A DNA stretch of 64,000 nucleotides, taken from assembly GCA_030267565.1 (NCBI GenBank), contig BRXU01000005.1, positions 2,917,501 through 2,981,500 on the forward strand, in the 5' to 3' direction. A program made the translations under genes and the position numbers. The DNA is from Pleodorina starrii. Taxonomy: Eukaryota; Chlorophyta; Chlorophyceae; Chlamydomonadales; Volvocaceae. The notes below the pieces were generated by a model that saw nothing but the letters and a program-made list of their open reading frames with translations, was not told the origin of the DNA and did no database searches. Positions 11,187 to 23,255 of this stretch are shown piece by piece. Position 1 is the first letter of the stretch. Every line of letters starts with the position of its first letter.

Positions 11187-14058
11187 CGCCGCCTCCGCCG
11201 CCGCTGCCGCCGCCTCCGCCGCTTCCAGCCGCTGCCCCTCCGACAGCCGCCGCAGGCAGCCGCGCGACCATGCCAGCAAGGTCCGCAGCTCCTGAACGGG
11301 GTCGGCCACGCCCCTGGCACGCAGAGCCGCCACCTGCGCTTCCCCCACGCGGGTGAGCCGAGTGAACCGCGCCTCCCGCGCCTGTGCATCCGGCTGCAGC
11401 TGCTCCACTGCGCCCGCTGCCGCCTCCGCCTCGGCCTTCAACTTGAGGGCTGCGGCCCTCTGAACCAGAAACGCCTCCGCCGGCTCAACCAGAGAGGGGT
11501 GGACTCGACGCACATCCTCGAGCGTGAAGGTGACGTCCCCCCGAGCCAGCTGCTCCTGGTACTCCTGGACGGTTGCGCTGGCCCTGTCGATCCCCAAGAT
11601 GTAGGTCTGGGCGTCCTTGGGCGGAGCCACAGCCGCCAACGCGTTGGCCTTGTCCTTGCTGAGGGAGGCTCGGTGCTGCTCAAACACCCGGTCAAGCCGC
11701 GCACTGGCGCTACAGGTATCCATCCAGGCCTTGGTGGCCGCCGCTCGCTTCTCATCGCGCGCCCTCACCGCCTGCGCCGCCGCGTCCAGCGCCGCCTCGA
11801 CACCCATCAACCGCTTCATCTCGTCACGAAAGGCCGCCGCGATCAGTGCAATGAGGGCGGCAGCGGTCCTCAGGCCCCCAGGGGTGTACATGCGCTCATC
11901 CAGCCGCGGCTCCCAATCGGGGCCCTGCACCTGTGTCTGCACATGTGCCTGTGCCTGTGCCTGTACTTGTGGTGCTGGCGGTGGCGATGGCGACGCTGCC
12001 GGCCCGTTGGCGGCTTGCCGGCCCTTGCGCACCGTGTTCGCGCCGGCAAATTTGGCAGAGGGTTTGGGGATGCGACGACCCTCGTCGGAGGGCTCCTTGA
12101 GGTGGTCCGCAAAGTTGCTGACAAGACGTTGCCTTTCTTTAGCTGTCCGATCCGACTTGCTGACGTCACCGCCCGCGGAAGCACCATTGGCGGGATCGTC
12201 GCCGGCGCCAGCCACTGCCACCCCCCGCGGTGTCCGTCCCTTCGCTGTGGTACCTTGTTTTTTCTTCACCCCCGGCCCAGCACTGCCGCCGGCGACGTTT
12301 GCCGCGGCCATCGTCGGCGCTGCGGTGCCGGCAGCGGCGCCGCCGGAGTTGGTGTTAGCGGTGGCGGTGGTGGTCGTCGCCGCGGTTGCAGTCCGGCGCG
12401 CTCCTCCAGGGGGGGCTGCACCAACGCCACTGCACGGGCTGCAAGCACGCGGCGGGACATGGGAACAACAACAGGCGCGCTGAATGGGGTCCAGATGTTT
12501 TGGAGTAACATTACAAACTCAAGAACTGCTTGTTAGTAAGAGGACTGGTGGGATTCCCACCACTTACCAGTCCATAGGTGCATCATGATGCAGTGTGGCG
12601 CCACACCAAGCAAGCACACAACGAAATAATGCGGTCGGAAACACACCTTTTTGCAATGCGATTGCAAGTCCAAGCAACACAAACCATGCTTGCTGGGAGG
12701 GCACGCCGAGCCCTCCCAGACAACCCACCCTGGCGGAGGTGTGTTGTCGCACGCGGCCCCCTCTGGCAACCCAGCAATCGAGGCCAGAAGGTGCAGCAGG
12801 TGGGCATCCGTGTTTGCGTGCGTGCCCGCTCCCCGCGCCTCTGCCACGTCACCCGCCCGGCCTGCAGTGTCCTCAGCGCCACGTCTGCAAGCGAGGAGGG
12901 GGCCCACGGATGGTGCACGCGCGGTCAGCGCCTACGAACCCAATGAGCACGCACTGTGGGCGCGGGGATACGTGACGGTGTGCAATCTTAAGAGGCGGAC
13001 GCTTCACTGAAGAGGGGCGTGGAAGCGGCTCACTTTGATTGGCTGCATAAAAACACTGGGCGTGTACGGCAAATACGGTGATTGCAAAGGGTTCTGGCGG
13101 GGGCCCTGCTGCCTCCACTCACCGCCGTTTGGGTTCGCTGGGGCTGCTGGGCATTGGCGGCTGCTGCTGCTCCCTCGAGCCAACGGGCGTGTGCAGCTCC
13201 TCTTCCTGCTGGCGCGACCGCTTGGCACCGCCAGCACCGGCAGCGTTGCGGTCTCCTCGTGTCGGGCCAGGGATCTGCTGTGGCTGCTTGGCGAGGTCCT
13301 GTCGTCACAGCCGGGAGGGGAGTACCGGGGAGGAGTGAGCGGTGAGGCAGCCACAAGCACATGAAAGATGAAACGTAAAGGTAAAGACGACTGCAAACTC
13401 GTCAGTGCAGCGCACCGAGCTGTGATGGAGAAGCAGGTGTTTGTGCTGGTGCTTTGCCACAGTATCACAGTGCTGCATGCGCCAGCGGTGCAGGGCGTGT
13501 GTGTGCCTTACTTAGCGCTCAACCCCACCACCCGCCCAAACACTCATTCACCCACACACTGGTCAAGAGGTGCAACTCGAACCGATTAACCCCCTAGAGA
13601 TGCCGGGATGTGCATTTCTAAACTTGCGCACCGATCGGCAGTGTGAATGCTGGAGCCGTGCCGTCTGTCGTGCCGTGTTTGCAGGCTGGGGCCGAGGACC
13701 CCCACCATGCCCCCGCCCTTCCGGCCGACACCCGCCCCACCCTCAACTCCCTCGCCATCCACGCACCTCCACGCCGTCGCACTCCTCAGTTCCGCCTCCC
13801 TCTCCATCCCCCGCCGCCTCCTCCTCCCGGTCCGCATGGTCGTCCGACTCGCCGTCAGGGCCCTCCTCCGCACCCCCACCGGCCGCCGCGCGCTCGCGTA
13901 CGTCGCCGATGCCTTCACTGCCGTCCGCTCCGCCAGCAGAGGACACGAAGGCTGCGGGGGGGATGGAGGTGGACAGTTCAGCATCACGCCGGTTCGGACT
14001 ACGCAACGTTGCCGTTAACGCCCATATCGTCGCGAGTAAGCAGCGAGGTGCACGTACC
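10956..14058 (-). CDS. Gene B: unrecognised coiled-coil family protein, paralogue of C and D
   Basis: Exons: ~14110-14058 (start unresolved), 13951-13767, 13274-13123, 12884-12729, 12438-10956; phases match at every junction from 14058 onward. The order is a short Gln-rich piece, an acidic region (EEGPDGESDDHADREEE), a linker with GAGGAKRSRQQEEELHTPVG, a small exon ending NTPPPG, then a long C-terminal exon. That exon begins low-complexity with basic patches (VKKKQGTTAKGR). It continues as a predicted helical region with RTAAALIALIAAAF, VTFTLEDVRRVHPSL and VGEAQVAALRARGVADP, then a Glu/Ala tract and a terminal FRFP. The length is about 660 aa plus the missing N-terminus. It is clearly homologous to gene C (same exon phases, 156-nt exon 3 in both) and more distantly to D. 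It lacks the intron that C and D have before the helical region. No known domain was recognised; function unknown. Confidence 0.75.
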
Positions 14059-16196
14059 CTTTGCTCCTGCGGCGGCGTTTGCGGGCTGCTGCTGCTGCTG
14101 CTGGCCGTTCGCCTGGTTACACCCAGGGTGCCGCCTCACCGCCGTGGTTTCCTACGGGACGGGCATCAATGAATGCGATGAGTGCGCCACAATCAGGTCA
14201 ACAGCTCGGAATGTAACCATAGTCCGCGCAAAGAGCTGCGGCAGCTGCCTAGCACACAAATCCCAACGATAGGCGCCTGCTGGAAGGCTGTAGGCAGCAG
14301 CAGGGTCGCAGTCTCTCCAGCTCCTATTAGGCGTAGCAAGATAATCAAGGAAGAATGCTACAAGCGCGCGCCATCACCGCCAAGAATAAACTTGCGATGT
14401 CCCCGCATGCATCGTCTGCATTACTAAGGCGGGGTAGGGGGAAGGCCTACCATGCAGCTCGACGCATCAACCAAATGCACATAATGAAAAGCCCAATCCC
14501 ATGATGGATAGATACCACCGGTACTTTACGAGTAAGATGTACCTTCTCTTTCATCTGGGGATCTTGACTGGCAACTTTCGAAACATCAATTTTCATTTCC
14601 TGTGTCACAAGAGCATAAATGAAGAGCAACATGGTAGCAAAGGAGAGCTGGGCGTGTAAATTTGTAGGTCGCAGCCTTGCGATGCCCAATGCTCAGCCGA
14701 CTTACAACGAAGGCATGCTGCTCTGTACTGTCCGTGGGTAACGGATGCGGCATTTGAACTGCAGCGACTTGTGGGTAAACACAAGAAGCAAGGGCCTTGG
14801 GCCATGCGGGAACAGACTGCTTGTACGGTTCAAGTGCCAGCAATGTAAGCGAGACAAAGCGTCCATTACGATTTCAGAGAATATATTCTTTCTATACATA
14901 CAGTCTGTTTATATAGGCATTTGAAATGTACGGAGGGGCCCGGAGGGGCCCGGAGGGGCCCGGAGGCGAGGAGAAGTGTAGTTACAAGTAGTTACCGTAC
15001 GCGGCATGGACGGCTGCGGCCATAAAATTATTAGTACATTAAGTGATTGAGACATGTTCATATGCTGGGAGATTCTGAGTGATTATGAGCGGTCGCGATC
15101 TTTCATGGTGTGCTCATCATCTCGTTTGCTCTTGTTCTCTCCGCTCGGTCTGTCGCGAGCCCGAACGTTTGCGATGTCCAGACACTGCCTTCAGTATTTA
15201 CAATGTTTGGCTAGCCATTAAGGAAACATGGGTTGCTGTAAAACAATTGATGTAGATCGAATTACACGGCACCGCCGGTGCTGGTTCACTGCATACTACG
15301 CACGTTAAGCATTGTGCAAACTGATTGGGAAAACGTAACTCACACAATATGTTCCCGGTTGCTGTTTGCTTGGATGTTGTTCTGTAAAGTACTCTCGTTG
15401 GGACATCCGCCGCTAAGACCATCGATGTCCAAAGATGGCTCCCTTGTTGGGTTTGCCGGGTTCATCCTGTCTCGCCAGATTCCGGTTTCACTTTGCACGC
15501 GCTATAATAATGGTGCTCTCCTGACCTTGGGGGGCTATAAAGGGCAGATCTAGCGGGCCAACCTGCGTGCATGGCCGTGCACGACCAGGGTACGTAGAGA
15601 AAAGAGCAGCCAGGCTAGACAGGGGACAGTCCAAGAGGGTCCAAGCCACCCAGACATAAACCAATGAAAAGGGGGAGAACGAGCACATAAGCCCGCGACC
15701 ACACTGGAATCAGCCAGCAGGCTCCCAGAGTCCCATTCAGAATGAGAGACGGGTCCCAGCCACCCACACTGGGGTGCCCCGGCAGACCTGACAGCAACTC
15801 GCGGGCTGCTACTGGAAGAGGCCCCAGCCCCAGACACCCCAGAGGCTGAACAGGCCGAAACCTACGCAATGGAACAGCGGAAATCTAGTCCTCCACCTGT
15901 CGCCCTCCGGCCCTGAACGCGCCAGCTCGCCCAAAAGAACTCGCAAGAACGAACAGAACGGCCGCTGAGGGCCCACAAAGCACACCTTTCCCGCGGCGGG
16001 GTTCTAAGGGTCACGAAACCCTGAGGCTGTCCCCAGTCCATCATGCCCCCATCAAAAGCCCCAGTGCCTCCTTCGCAGACAGGAGTGAACCTGCAGATCC
16101 TCCGACTCCACCCTCTTTCTGGTCAGAAACATATTTGGGCGGGGCCTCAGCGTGAAGCGCTCTGGGGGCCCCGCCCCCCAGGGTCGTCCCTGTCCG

Positions 16197-16623
<427 letters not shown>

Positions 16624-18309
16624 GTGACGACCAACTCTATTCGCTCGATACATTTTTAAGCAACACATATTGCTCTTGGCAAACGTTATTACAATCTAAA
16701 AATATAATAGGGCAGGGATCAGTATAAAAGATGTTTGAGTCCATGGTCCGAGGCGCGAGGCCGCACTCGCTCCAACGCATCCAGAACTCCTATTCATTCC
16801 AACTTATACCGCGTTGTTCATATATGAATGTTAACATGGCGGCGTCGCTTCGCCTCGACATCCAACTATGTTTGCATAGCTAACGTTGTTCTCGCAACCA
16901 CACCACAGCTCTGCCAGCCGGTCCGACCGCCTTGACGCATAATAATATTACAAAGAATAACAAGGTTGCAAGGGGCAAACTATGCGGGGCAAACTTGTTG
17001 TTGGACGCCAAGCCGCAAATGCACGTAGATGCGATCTTCTGCGGGCTGCCCAACTAGTCCAGCCTGCAAGCCTTAATAGAAATGGAATTACGCTGTGCAG
17101 TGTAGAGACGTGACGTCATAGTTTCGATACGCGCGACTTCGCGACGGCTTTGACGTGAACCTGATGATGGCACACGGCGGGGTTGGGGTTGGGAAGGCCG
17201 GACCGTGAAGGTTCCACCAGGGACGGATCCAAGTCATGGCTGTCGAAATCCGCTGTCAAGAGCTGCTGAAGAGCTGTTGCCCCCATTTGGGTCTCCGGCG
17301 CAAGTAGATCAATAGACGAAAGGATCCTTAACTAAGTCTCTTCCAACTCACACGCATATCTTACGGTCCCAAGTCCCTAGCCCTCAACTCCACCCGTACG
17401 GGCTTAATTGGGCTCCGCCCCTTTTCCGGCTCCAAGGAAGCCGACACCCCTTGTTCACAGTATTCGTAACCGACTGCTTCGGTGACAAAAGCTGCGGACC
17501 AGGGTAGGATGAAGATGAGGTCACATGATCACCAGAATCCGTTGTGGTAATTACAGAGGGTGCCAGAACCCCGAAAGGTTAAGAGCCAGTGTGCCAGCTG
17601 GCCGATGCGGGAAATTGGCAGGGGTAGGTACGTGACAATTGTCGTACGGCCTGCTCGGGGCACGATACAGACACAGGAACCTGTAGCCGTTCGCAAGGCA
17701 CGCTCTGCCGTTCCACCGCCACATCCGGCCAACCCTTAAAGAGACATTGATAAGGGCGCCTCCAACAATAAGTCCAAAGCAGTATGGAGACGTTTGGATT
17801 GTTTGGGGATTCCCAACCTTTTCACACTTACGTCCTCGATCGCTGACGTACAAGCAGCACGGAATGCATGTGTACTGCTGCAGGATGTACCCAGCAATCA
17901 GGACAACGCACGGGCACACACAGCGTGACGTGACGTGACGCGCGCAAATAAAAACCCGCAACGCAGCGTCTGTGTCGAATGTTCAAAGTAAGCAAGGCAA
18001 CACAAAAGAATTATAGATCGCATACAACAAAACACCTGCCGCACGCATCCCATCGTAATATAACGAACGACACACACAATTTCCAAAACATGCTGCACGG
18101 TACGTAACCGAAAGGGCCACAAGTAACACATGTAGAGTGTTGCATGACATGTGGCAGCGTCATGCAACACACACACACACACGGTGTGCGGACGAAGGGC
18201 CCAGCTGCCGTATAAGGCAGGCTGTGAGCTCAAGCTTTTGGGGAGCCGCTGCGCCGTACACCCGTATATGGGGTATACGACGCAGCCAGCTCTGCGTCGA
18301 GCAGGAGGG

Positions 18310-18428
18310 GGTAGCGGCCCCTCACGCCCTTCTCCCACCGCAAGGGGGAGAGTGCTTAGGCGGTCTTTCCGTCGGGGCTGGGTTAGCAGCCCCTGGCCAG
18401 CGTCAGGGCCCGGTCAGATACTGTAACG

Positions 18429-18460
<32 letters not shown>

Positions 18461-18467
18461 AGCGGCC

Positions 18468-18505
<38 letters not shown>

Positions 18506-18620
18506 AGCGGCCCCTCACGCCCTTCTCCCACCGCAAGGGGGAGAGTGCTTAGGCGGTCTTTCCGTCGGGGCTGGGTTAGCAGCCCCTGGCCAGCGTCAGG
18601 GCCCGGTCAGATACTGTAAC

Positions 18621-18673
<53 letters not shown>
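18310..18673. repeat. ~120-bp unit duplicated between (CA)n tracts
   Basis: A unit beginning GGTAGCGGCCCCTC and ending ATACTGTAACGAC occurs at 18310-18430 and 18503-18624, nearly identical. A 14-bp truncated copy lies at 18459-18472. Each full copy is followed directly by (CA)n. Within the unit, GGGGCTG and CAGCCCC can form a 7-bp hairpin. It resembles the 3' end of a short retroposon with a CA tail, but that is an inference. Confidence 0.7.
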
Positions 18674-19032
18674 CCGGGCGCACCACGCCGTTGTCACACT
18701 GATGAGACACATGACCCAATCTTATTTGTTTCCTAGTTTTCCCACAGGATCACCCGCCGTCTCGGCCCCCGCCCGGCTTCTATCACCCCCCACCATGCTT
18801 CGTCCATGTCCTTCCTTCCGCCTGCACCGTACCCAATCCCGCATTGATCCCTTCGATTCGATGTCCCAAGCAGCCTGCCTTCGGCCACTCCTGCACCTGC
18901 ACCTGCACCTGCCTCACATCCTGCTGCTAAGGTCTCCCATCCAGTCCCATCTTCCGCGGTAGGGTACTCCATCCGCGGACCGTTCGGGTGACCGACGAAT
19001 GAATGCAGCTCCGAGATGCGTCCCGAGCACTC

Positions 19033-19271
19033 GCCCCGCCCCGCCCCGCCCCGCCCCGCCCCGCCCTGCCCTGCCCTGCCCTGCCCTGCCCTGCCCTGCC
19101 CTGCCCTGCCCTGCCCTGCCCTGCCCTGCCCTGCCCTGCCCTGCCCTGCCCTGCCCTGCCCTGCCCTGCCCTGCCCTGCCCTGCCCTGCCCTGCCCTGCC
19201 CTGCCCTGCCCTGCCCTGCCCTGCCCTGCCCTGCCCTGCCCTGCCCTGCCCTGCCCTGCCCTGCCCTGCCC
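19033..19271. repeat. (CCCTG)n pentanucleotide satellite
   Basis: About 30 bp of CCCCG units followed by over 200 bp of perfect CCCTG units. The minus strand reads as RAGQG repeats and the plus as CPALP repeats; neither is a gene. Confidence 0.95.
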
Positions 19272-19860
19272 GTTTGCCCGTATGATGAACAACTGCGCCG
19301 TGCACGTCTCCGGCACTGCAAAACTAAATAAACACTATATGTACAAATAAACAGCGAACACGCACGCGCTGCCGGCATGCACCTGCAACCCACAAATTCT
19401 TCACGGTACCGCGGGGCCCCTGTGCAGTTTCGTCACCAGCCGCCCGCACTACCTCCATGTATGATGGACTTGACCGTGCTGCAGCAGCCAGCAGCAGCAC
19501 GGTGCATGTACGCAGCTCGCCCAAGTAGCAATGAATCGCGCGCGCGCTGTCATGTATGGTTAGCACACGCGCTCGCTGCACCTAACGCTGTGCGCGGCAT
19601 TATTGTTTCACAGCAGAAAGGACATCATCGATCTTCACAAGTCGACAAGGGTTAGCAACGCAACGCAACGTTAGCAACGCCATCACCATGCAACCAGGCA
19701 GGAATGCGCACGAACGCACGCACGCACGCACGCATGTTTCGGCAGATCTCGCGCCGTGGCTCACCCCATGGTGCAGGGGCCCCCGTTCCTCGGACGGCCT
19801 CACGTTGGCCCTCTCACTCACGGCGCTCTCCTGCTCGCCACACAGACGGCGGTGCTGCTG

Positions 19861-22800
19861 CTACCTGGCAACACGGCCACACCGCATGCGGTTCAAGCCC
19901 CCGCGCCCGCCGCCACGCCCGCGCCCGCCGCCACGCCCGCGCTCGCCGCCACGCCCGCGCCCGCCGCCACGCCCGCGCTCGCCGCCACGCCCGCCCCCCC
20001 CTCCCTGGCCGGCCCAGGCCCTCCTGCCCGCCGGCTCCGGGCACGGGAACTGGAACATGTAGGCCGCAAACATCTCATCCGCCGTGTTGTCGCTGCTGCT
20101 CGGCCGTGCCAGCTGCAGCGCGTCGTGCACCGTCCGGTAGTGTTGCGCCAGCCTCTGCACATAATCCGGCTTGGAGCACTCCCTGGCAGCCGCCTCAATC
20201 GCTGCCAATGACTGCTGCACCAGCGGCTGCGGTACCTCCAGCTGCTGCTGCTGCGCCTCCGGTCGCAGCCAACGCCCCAGGTAGCTGCACGCCCGGTCCA
20301 GGAGGGGCTCCAGCTCCCGGCGCGGGTCGGCCATGCCCTGCGCTCGCAGGGCCACCAGCTGTGCCTCGCCCGCGCGCTCGATTGCATCGAGCCGCGGCGC
20401 CAGCGGCGGTGTCCGCTCCTGCAGTCTGCGAGCGGTGTCAGCTGCCTGCTTCTCCTCTTCCTCTGCCCGGCTGACAGCGGCGCCCCGCTCAAGGAAATCT
20501 ATCACGGGCTCCTCTAGACTGCTGTCGGCCCGCTGCACGTCCTCGACCGTGGACGTGACAGTCTGTCTGCTGGCCAGCTGCTTTGAGGAGGCGTCCAGGT
20601 CGGTGATGTTCCGTGCCGCTTCCGCCATGGCCTCGTCACTCAAGCCCGCCTTCTGCTGCTCTTTCCCATTCAGTGTGCGGGTGCGCTGCTTGCGGGCGGC
20701 CCTGAGCTGCGTCCTCGCCGCCTCGGCAGCCGCCTGCTTCCGGCCGCGCGCCATCACCGCCGCCGCCACCTCCGCCACCTCCGAGGAGGTGGCCAGGCGG
20801 ATCTTGACCTCTTCCGTGAAATGGGGGTCCATCAGTGCAATGACGGCGGCAGGGAACTGGAGGCGCGGCGCGGCGAACGCGCAGGTGCCGATCTGCGGCT
20901 CCCGTCCTGCGGGCGGGTTCAAACCGAGCCATAATACCGGTAAGTACCAACGCAACCCCGGTTGAAAACTTCGGACGAAAGGCGCGAGGGATGAGGTGGT
21001 GACAGTCAACCTCGTGAGAACGGGCCATGTCGTTCATGACGTGGCTTTGGTACATCTGAACGAGAGGCCGCCGACAGCGCTGGTGGAACCAGCGCAACAA
21101 AAGCAGTTACGCAGCATTTGACGGCGCAGCGAGTGCTGCCGCCTTACCTGAAGCAGCAGAAGCAGCAGGTGCGGCCGCGGCAGCGGCGACGGTAGCCTGG
21201 CCGTTGGCTCCCTGACGGCTGCCAGTGCCTTTACTGCCGGACGGCGCCGTCCCGCCGGTGCCCCTCTTCGACTGACTGGCCGGCCTGCGCCCAGTCGAGA
21301 GAGAGAATCGACGGGTGGGCGGTCAGTGCGGAGCGCGCGAGAGAGAAACACGTCACGCGAGGCCGCACGGCGAGGGGGGCACTACTCCACCGAGGCGCAC
21401 GTAGTCTGTGGCCACGTCGGACACCACATGCGCCCTGCCTGTAGCCGGACGTGTCATACGCGTCCTGGCAAGGGCGCGGCTGGGCGGGCTGGGATCGGAA
21501 GATATCTTCGCTGGCAAAGGGCAAAGCCAGATTGCCTAACCGACCTGGGGCATCGACAACCGCGCAAGCACACCGATTGACAAGCGGGGACGGGGGGATG
21601 TCCACAACACGCGGGGGCGGGGGCGGGGCACGCATCACACACGCACGTGCGCCATACGTGCAGTACAATACTTACATACCCAAACGTACGGGAGGCCTGG
21701 CAGGTAGAAACACGCAGTATGCCTGGCCTTGATATGCCATGACAGCCAGTACAGCCCGTGAATGGCTTTACCTTTACCTTCGTCCGAGCAACAAACCGCA
21801 ACACTTTCCGTTGGCACTTTCCGTTGGCACTTTCCGTTGGCACGCCGGACCCTCCCAGGCGACCTACCCAGGCAGCGGGGCGTTGTTGTGCGCGACCCCC
21901 GACGGCACCTCCGCAGCCGAGGCCAGAAGGAGCAGCCGGTCCACGTCCCGCGCTCCCCACCCCTCGGCCGCGGCTGCGTCGCCCGCCTGTCCCGCAATGG
22001 TCTCGCGCTCAGAGGAGCGTCGCCTGCATGTATGTGTGCATGTGATGGTGGGGGCAATGGCACAACAGCACACGGTCGGCGCATACCTGTGTCAAATGTG
22101 CACCGGGTGTGTAGGAGGGCGAGGCAGATGCCGAAGCTGTTCCGGAGATGCAAGCGCAACGAAACGTTGGGGCCAGGACACGGCATATGGTCGGCACATG
22201 CCGGTCCAATGAGCACAACGATGGGGCGAGGCGGACGCAGTAGCCTTATAGCCAATAGTCAAATAGCGGGCCAGGGAGGGGCCTGGGGGCGCGCAACGGA
22301 GGAAGGGGCACCGGCCTGGTACACAACCACCAAGGGTTCTGGCGGGGGCCCTGCCCCCACTCACCACCGTTTGGGTCCGCTGGGGCTGCTGGGCATTGGC
22401 GGCTGCTGCTCCCGCGAGCCAACGGGCGTGTGCAGCTGCTCTGCCTGCGGGCGCGACCGCTTGGCACGGCCAGCACTGGCAGCGTTGCGGTCTCCTTTAT
22501 ATGTCGCCTCGACCTCGACCTCGACCTCGACCTGCGTGTTTGCAATCGCGGGTCGCGGGTAAATCGTCGCCGTGCCTGGCAGTGCCTAGCCGGCCCTGGG
22601 GTTCGTCTCCGCCTCCACTGCCTTGTCGCCGCACCTCAGCACGTAGCCCCCACGCACAACTCCACTCTTCCCGTACGTCCTCCAAAACGCGCAGGACGGG
22701 AAATACCGTACACGCGGCGAACAGATCCCGCCAGAGTGCGTGCTACGGGGGGCACGGGCACGTCGCCCGGGAGCATCAAACGTTTACCGCCGCGTGCGCT

Positions 22801-23255
22801 CAGACATGCAACCCGCCGTGGCATTACGCACCAGCTTGGGGCCGTAAGGTGCGATTGCGGCCCCCCGGCCAACACCTACCCCAAGTCACCCCATTCCTGC
22901 GCACCGATCGGCAGTGTGAATGCTGGAGCCGTGCCGTCTGCCGTGCCGTGCTTGCAGGCTGGGGCCGAGGAACCCCGCCATGCCCCCGCCCTTCCGGCCG
23001 ACACCCGCCCCACCCTCAACTCGCTCGCCATCCACGCACCTCCACGCCGTCGCACTCCCCAGTTCCGCCTCCCTCTCCGTCCCCCGCCGCCTCCTCCTCC
23101 CGGTACGCATCGTCGTCCGACTCGCCGTCAGGGCCCTCCTCCGCATCCCCACCGGCCGCCGCGCGCTCGCGTACTTCACTGCCGTCCGCTGCGCCAGCAG
23201 AGGCGAACGCACGGTGTCCAGCTGCTGCGTGCGTTGACTTGGGTCGTGCTGCCAT
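19861..23255 (-). CDS. Gene C: unrecognised coiled-coil family protein with RG-rich tail, paralogue of B and D
   Basis: Five exons: 23255-23040, 22531-22365, 22023-21868, 21284-21148, 20906-19861; 1722 nt, 573 aa, all phases matching. The start ATG (MAARPKSTHAAAG) has the favourable context CAGATGGC. Residues ~40-65 are acidic. Exon 2 begins with four Val-Glu pairs from a CGACCT repeat, then GRAKRSRPQAEQLHTPVG, as in gene B. Exon 5 carries the helical core: FPAAVIALMDPHFTEEVK, VTSTVEDVQRADSSLEEP and AGEAQLVALRAQGMADPRRE. It ends MFAAYMFQFP at residue 513, where gene B stops. In C the stop position reads TGC, so translation continues for 60 residues of RGG/RGRGG repeats to the TAG at 19863-19861. 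The tail could bind RNA by analogy with RGG boxes; this is inference. No known domain was recognised. Confidence 0.8.

Noticed and set aside
11058..12536. 492-residue plus-strand ORF
   Set aside because: It is the antisense shadow of gene B's terminal exon and is full of Arg/Leu runs from GC-rich codons. The minus strand has homology to C and D.
13952..14006. Start of gene B at an apparent initiator near 14006
   Set aside because: The codon is TTG, not ATG. A strong acceptor (CCCCCCCGCAG) lies inside, and phase matches an upstream exon ending at 14058.
18310..18624. CRISPR-like or tRNA-like structure in the CA-linked repeats
   Set aside because: There are only two full units of unequal spacing with dinucleotide spacers, in a eukaryotic nuclear context, and no cloverleaf was found.
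18914..19393. RAGQG- and CPALP-repeat ORFs
   Set aside because: They are translations of the (CCCTG)n satellite.
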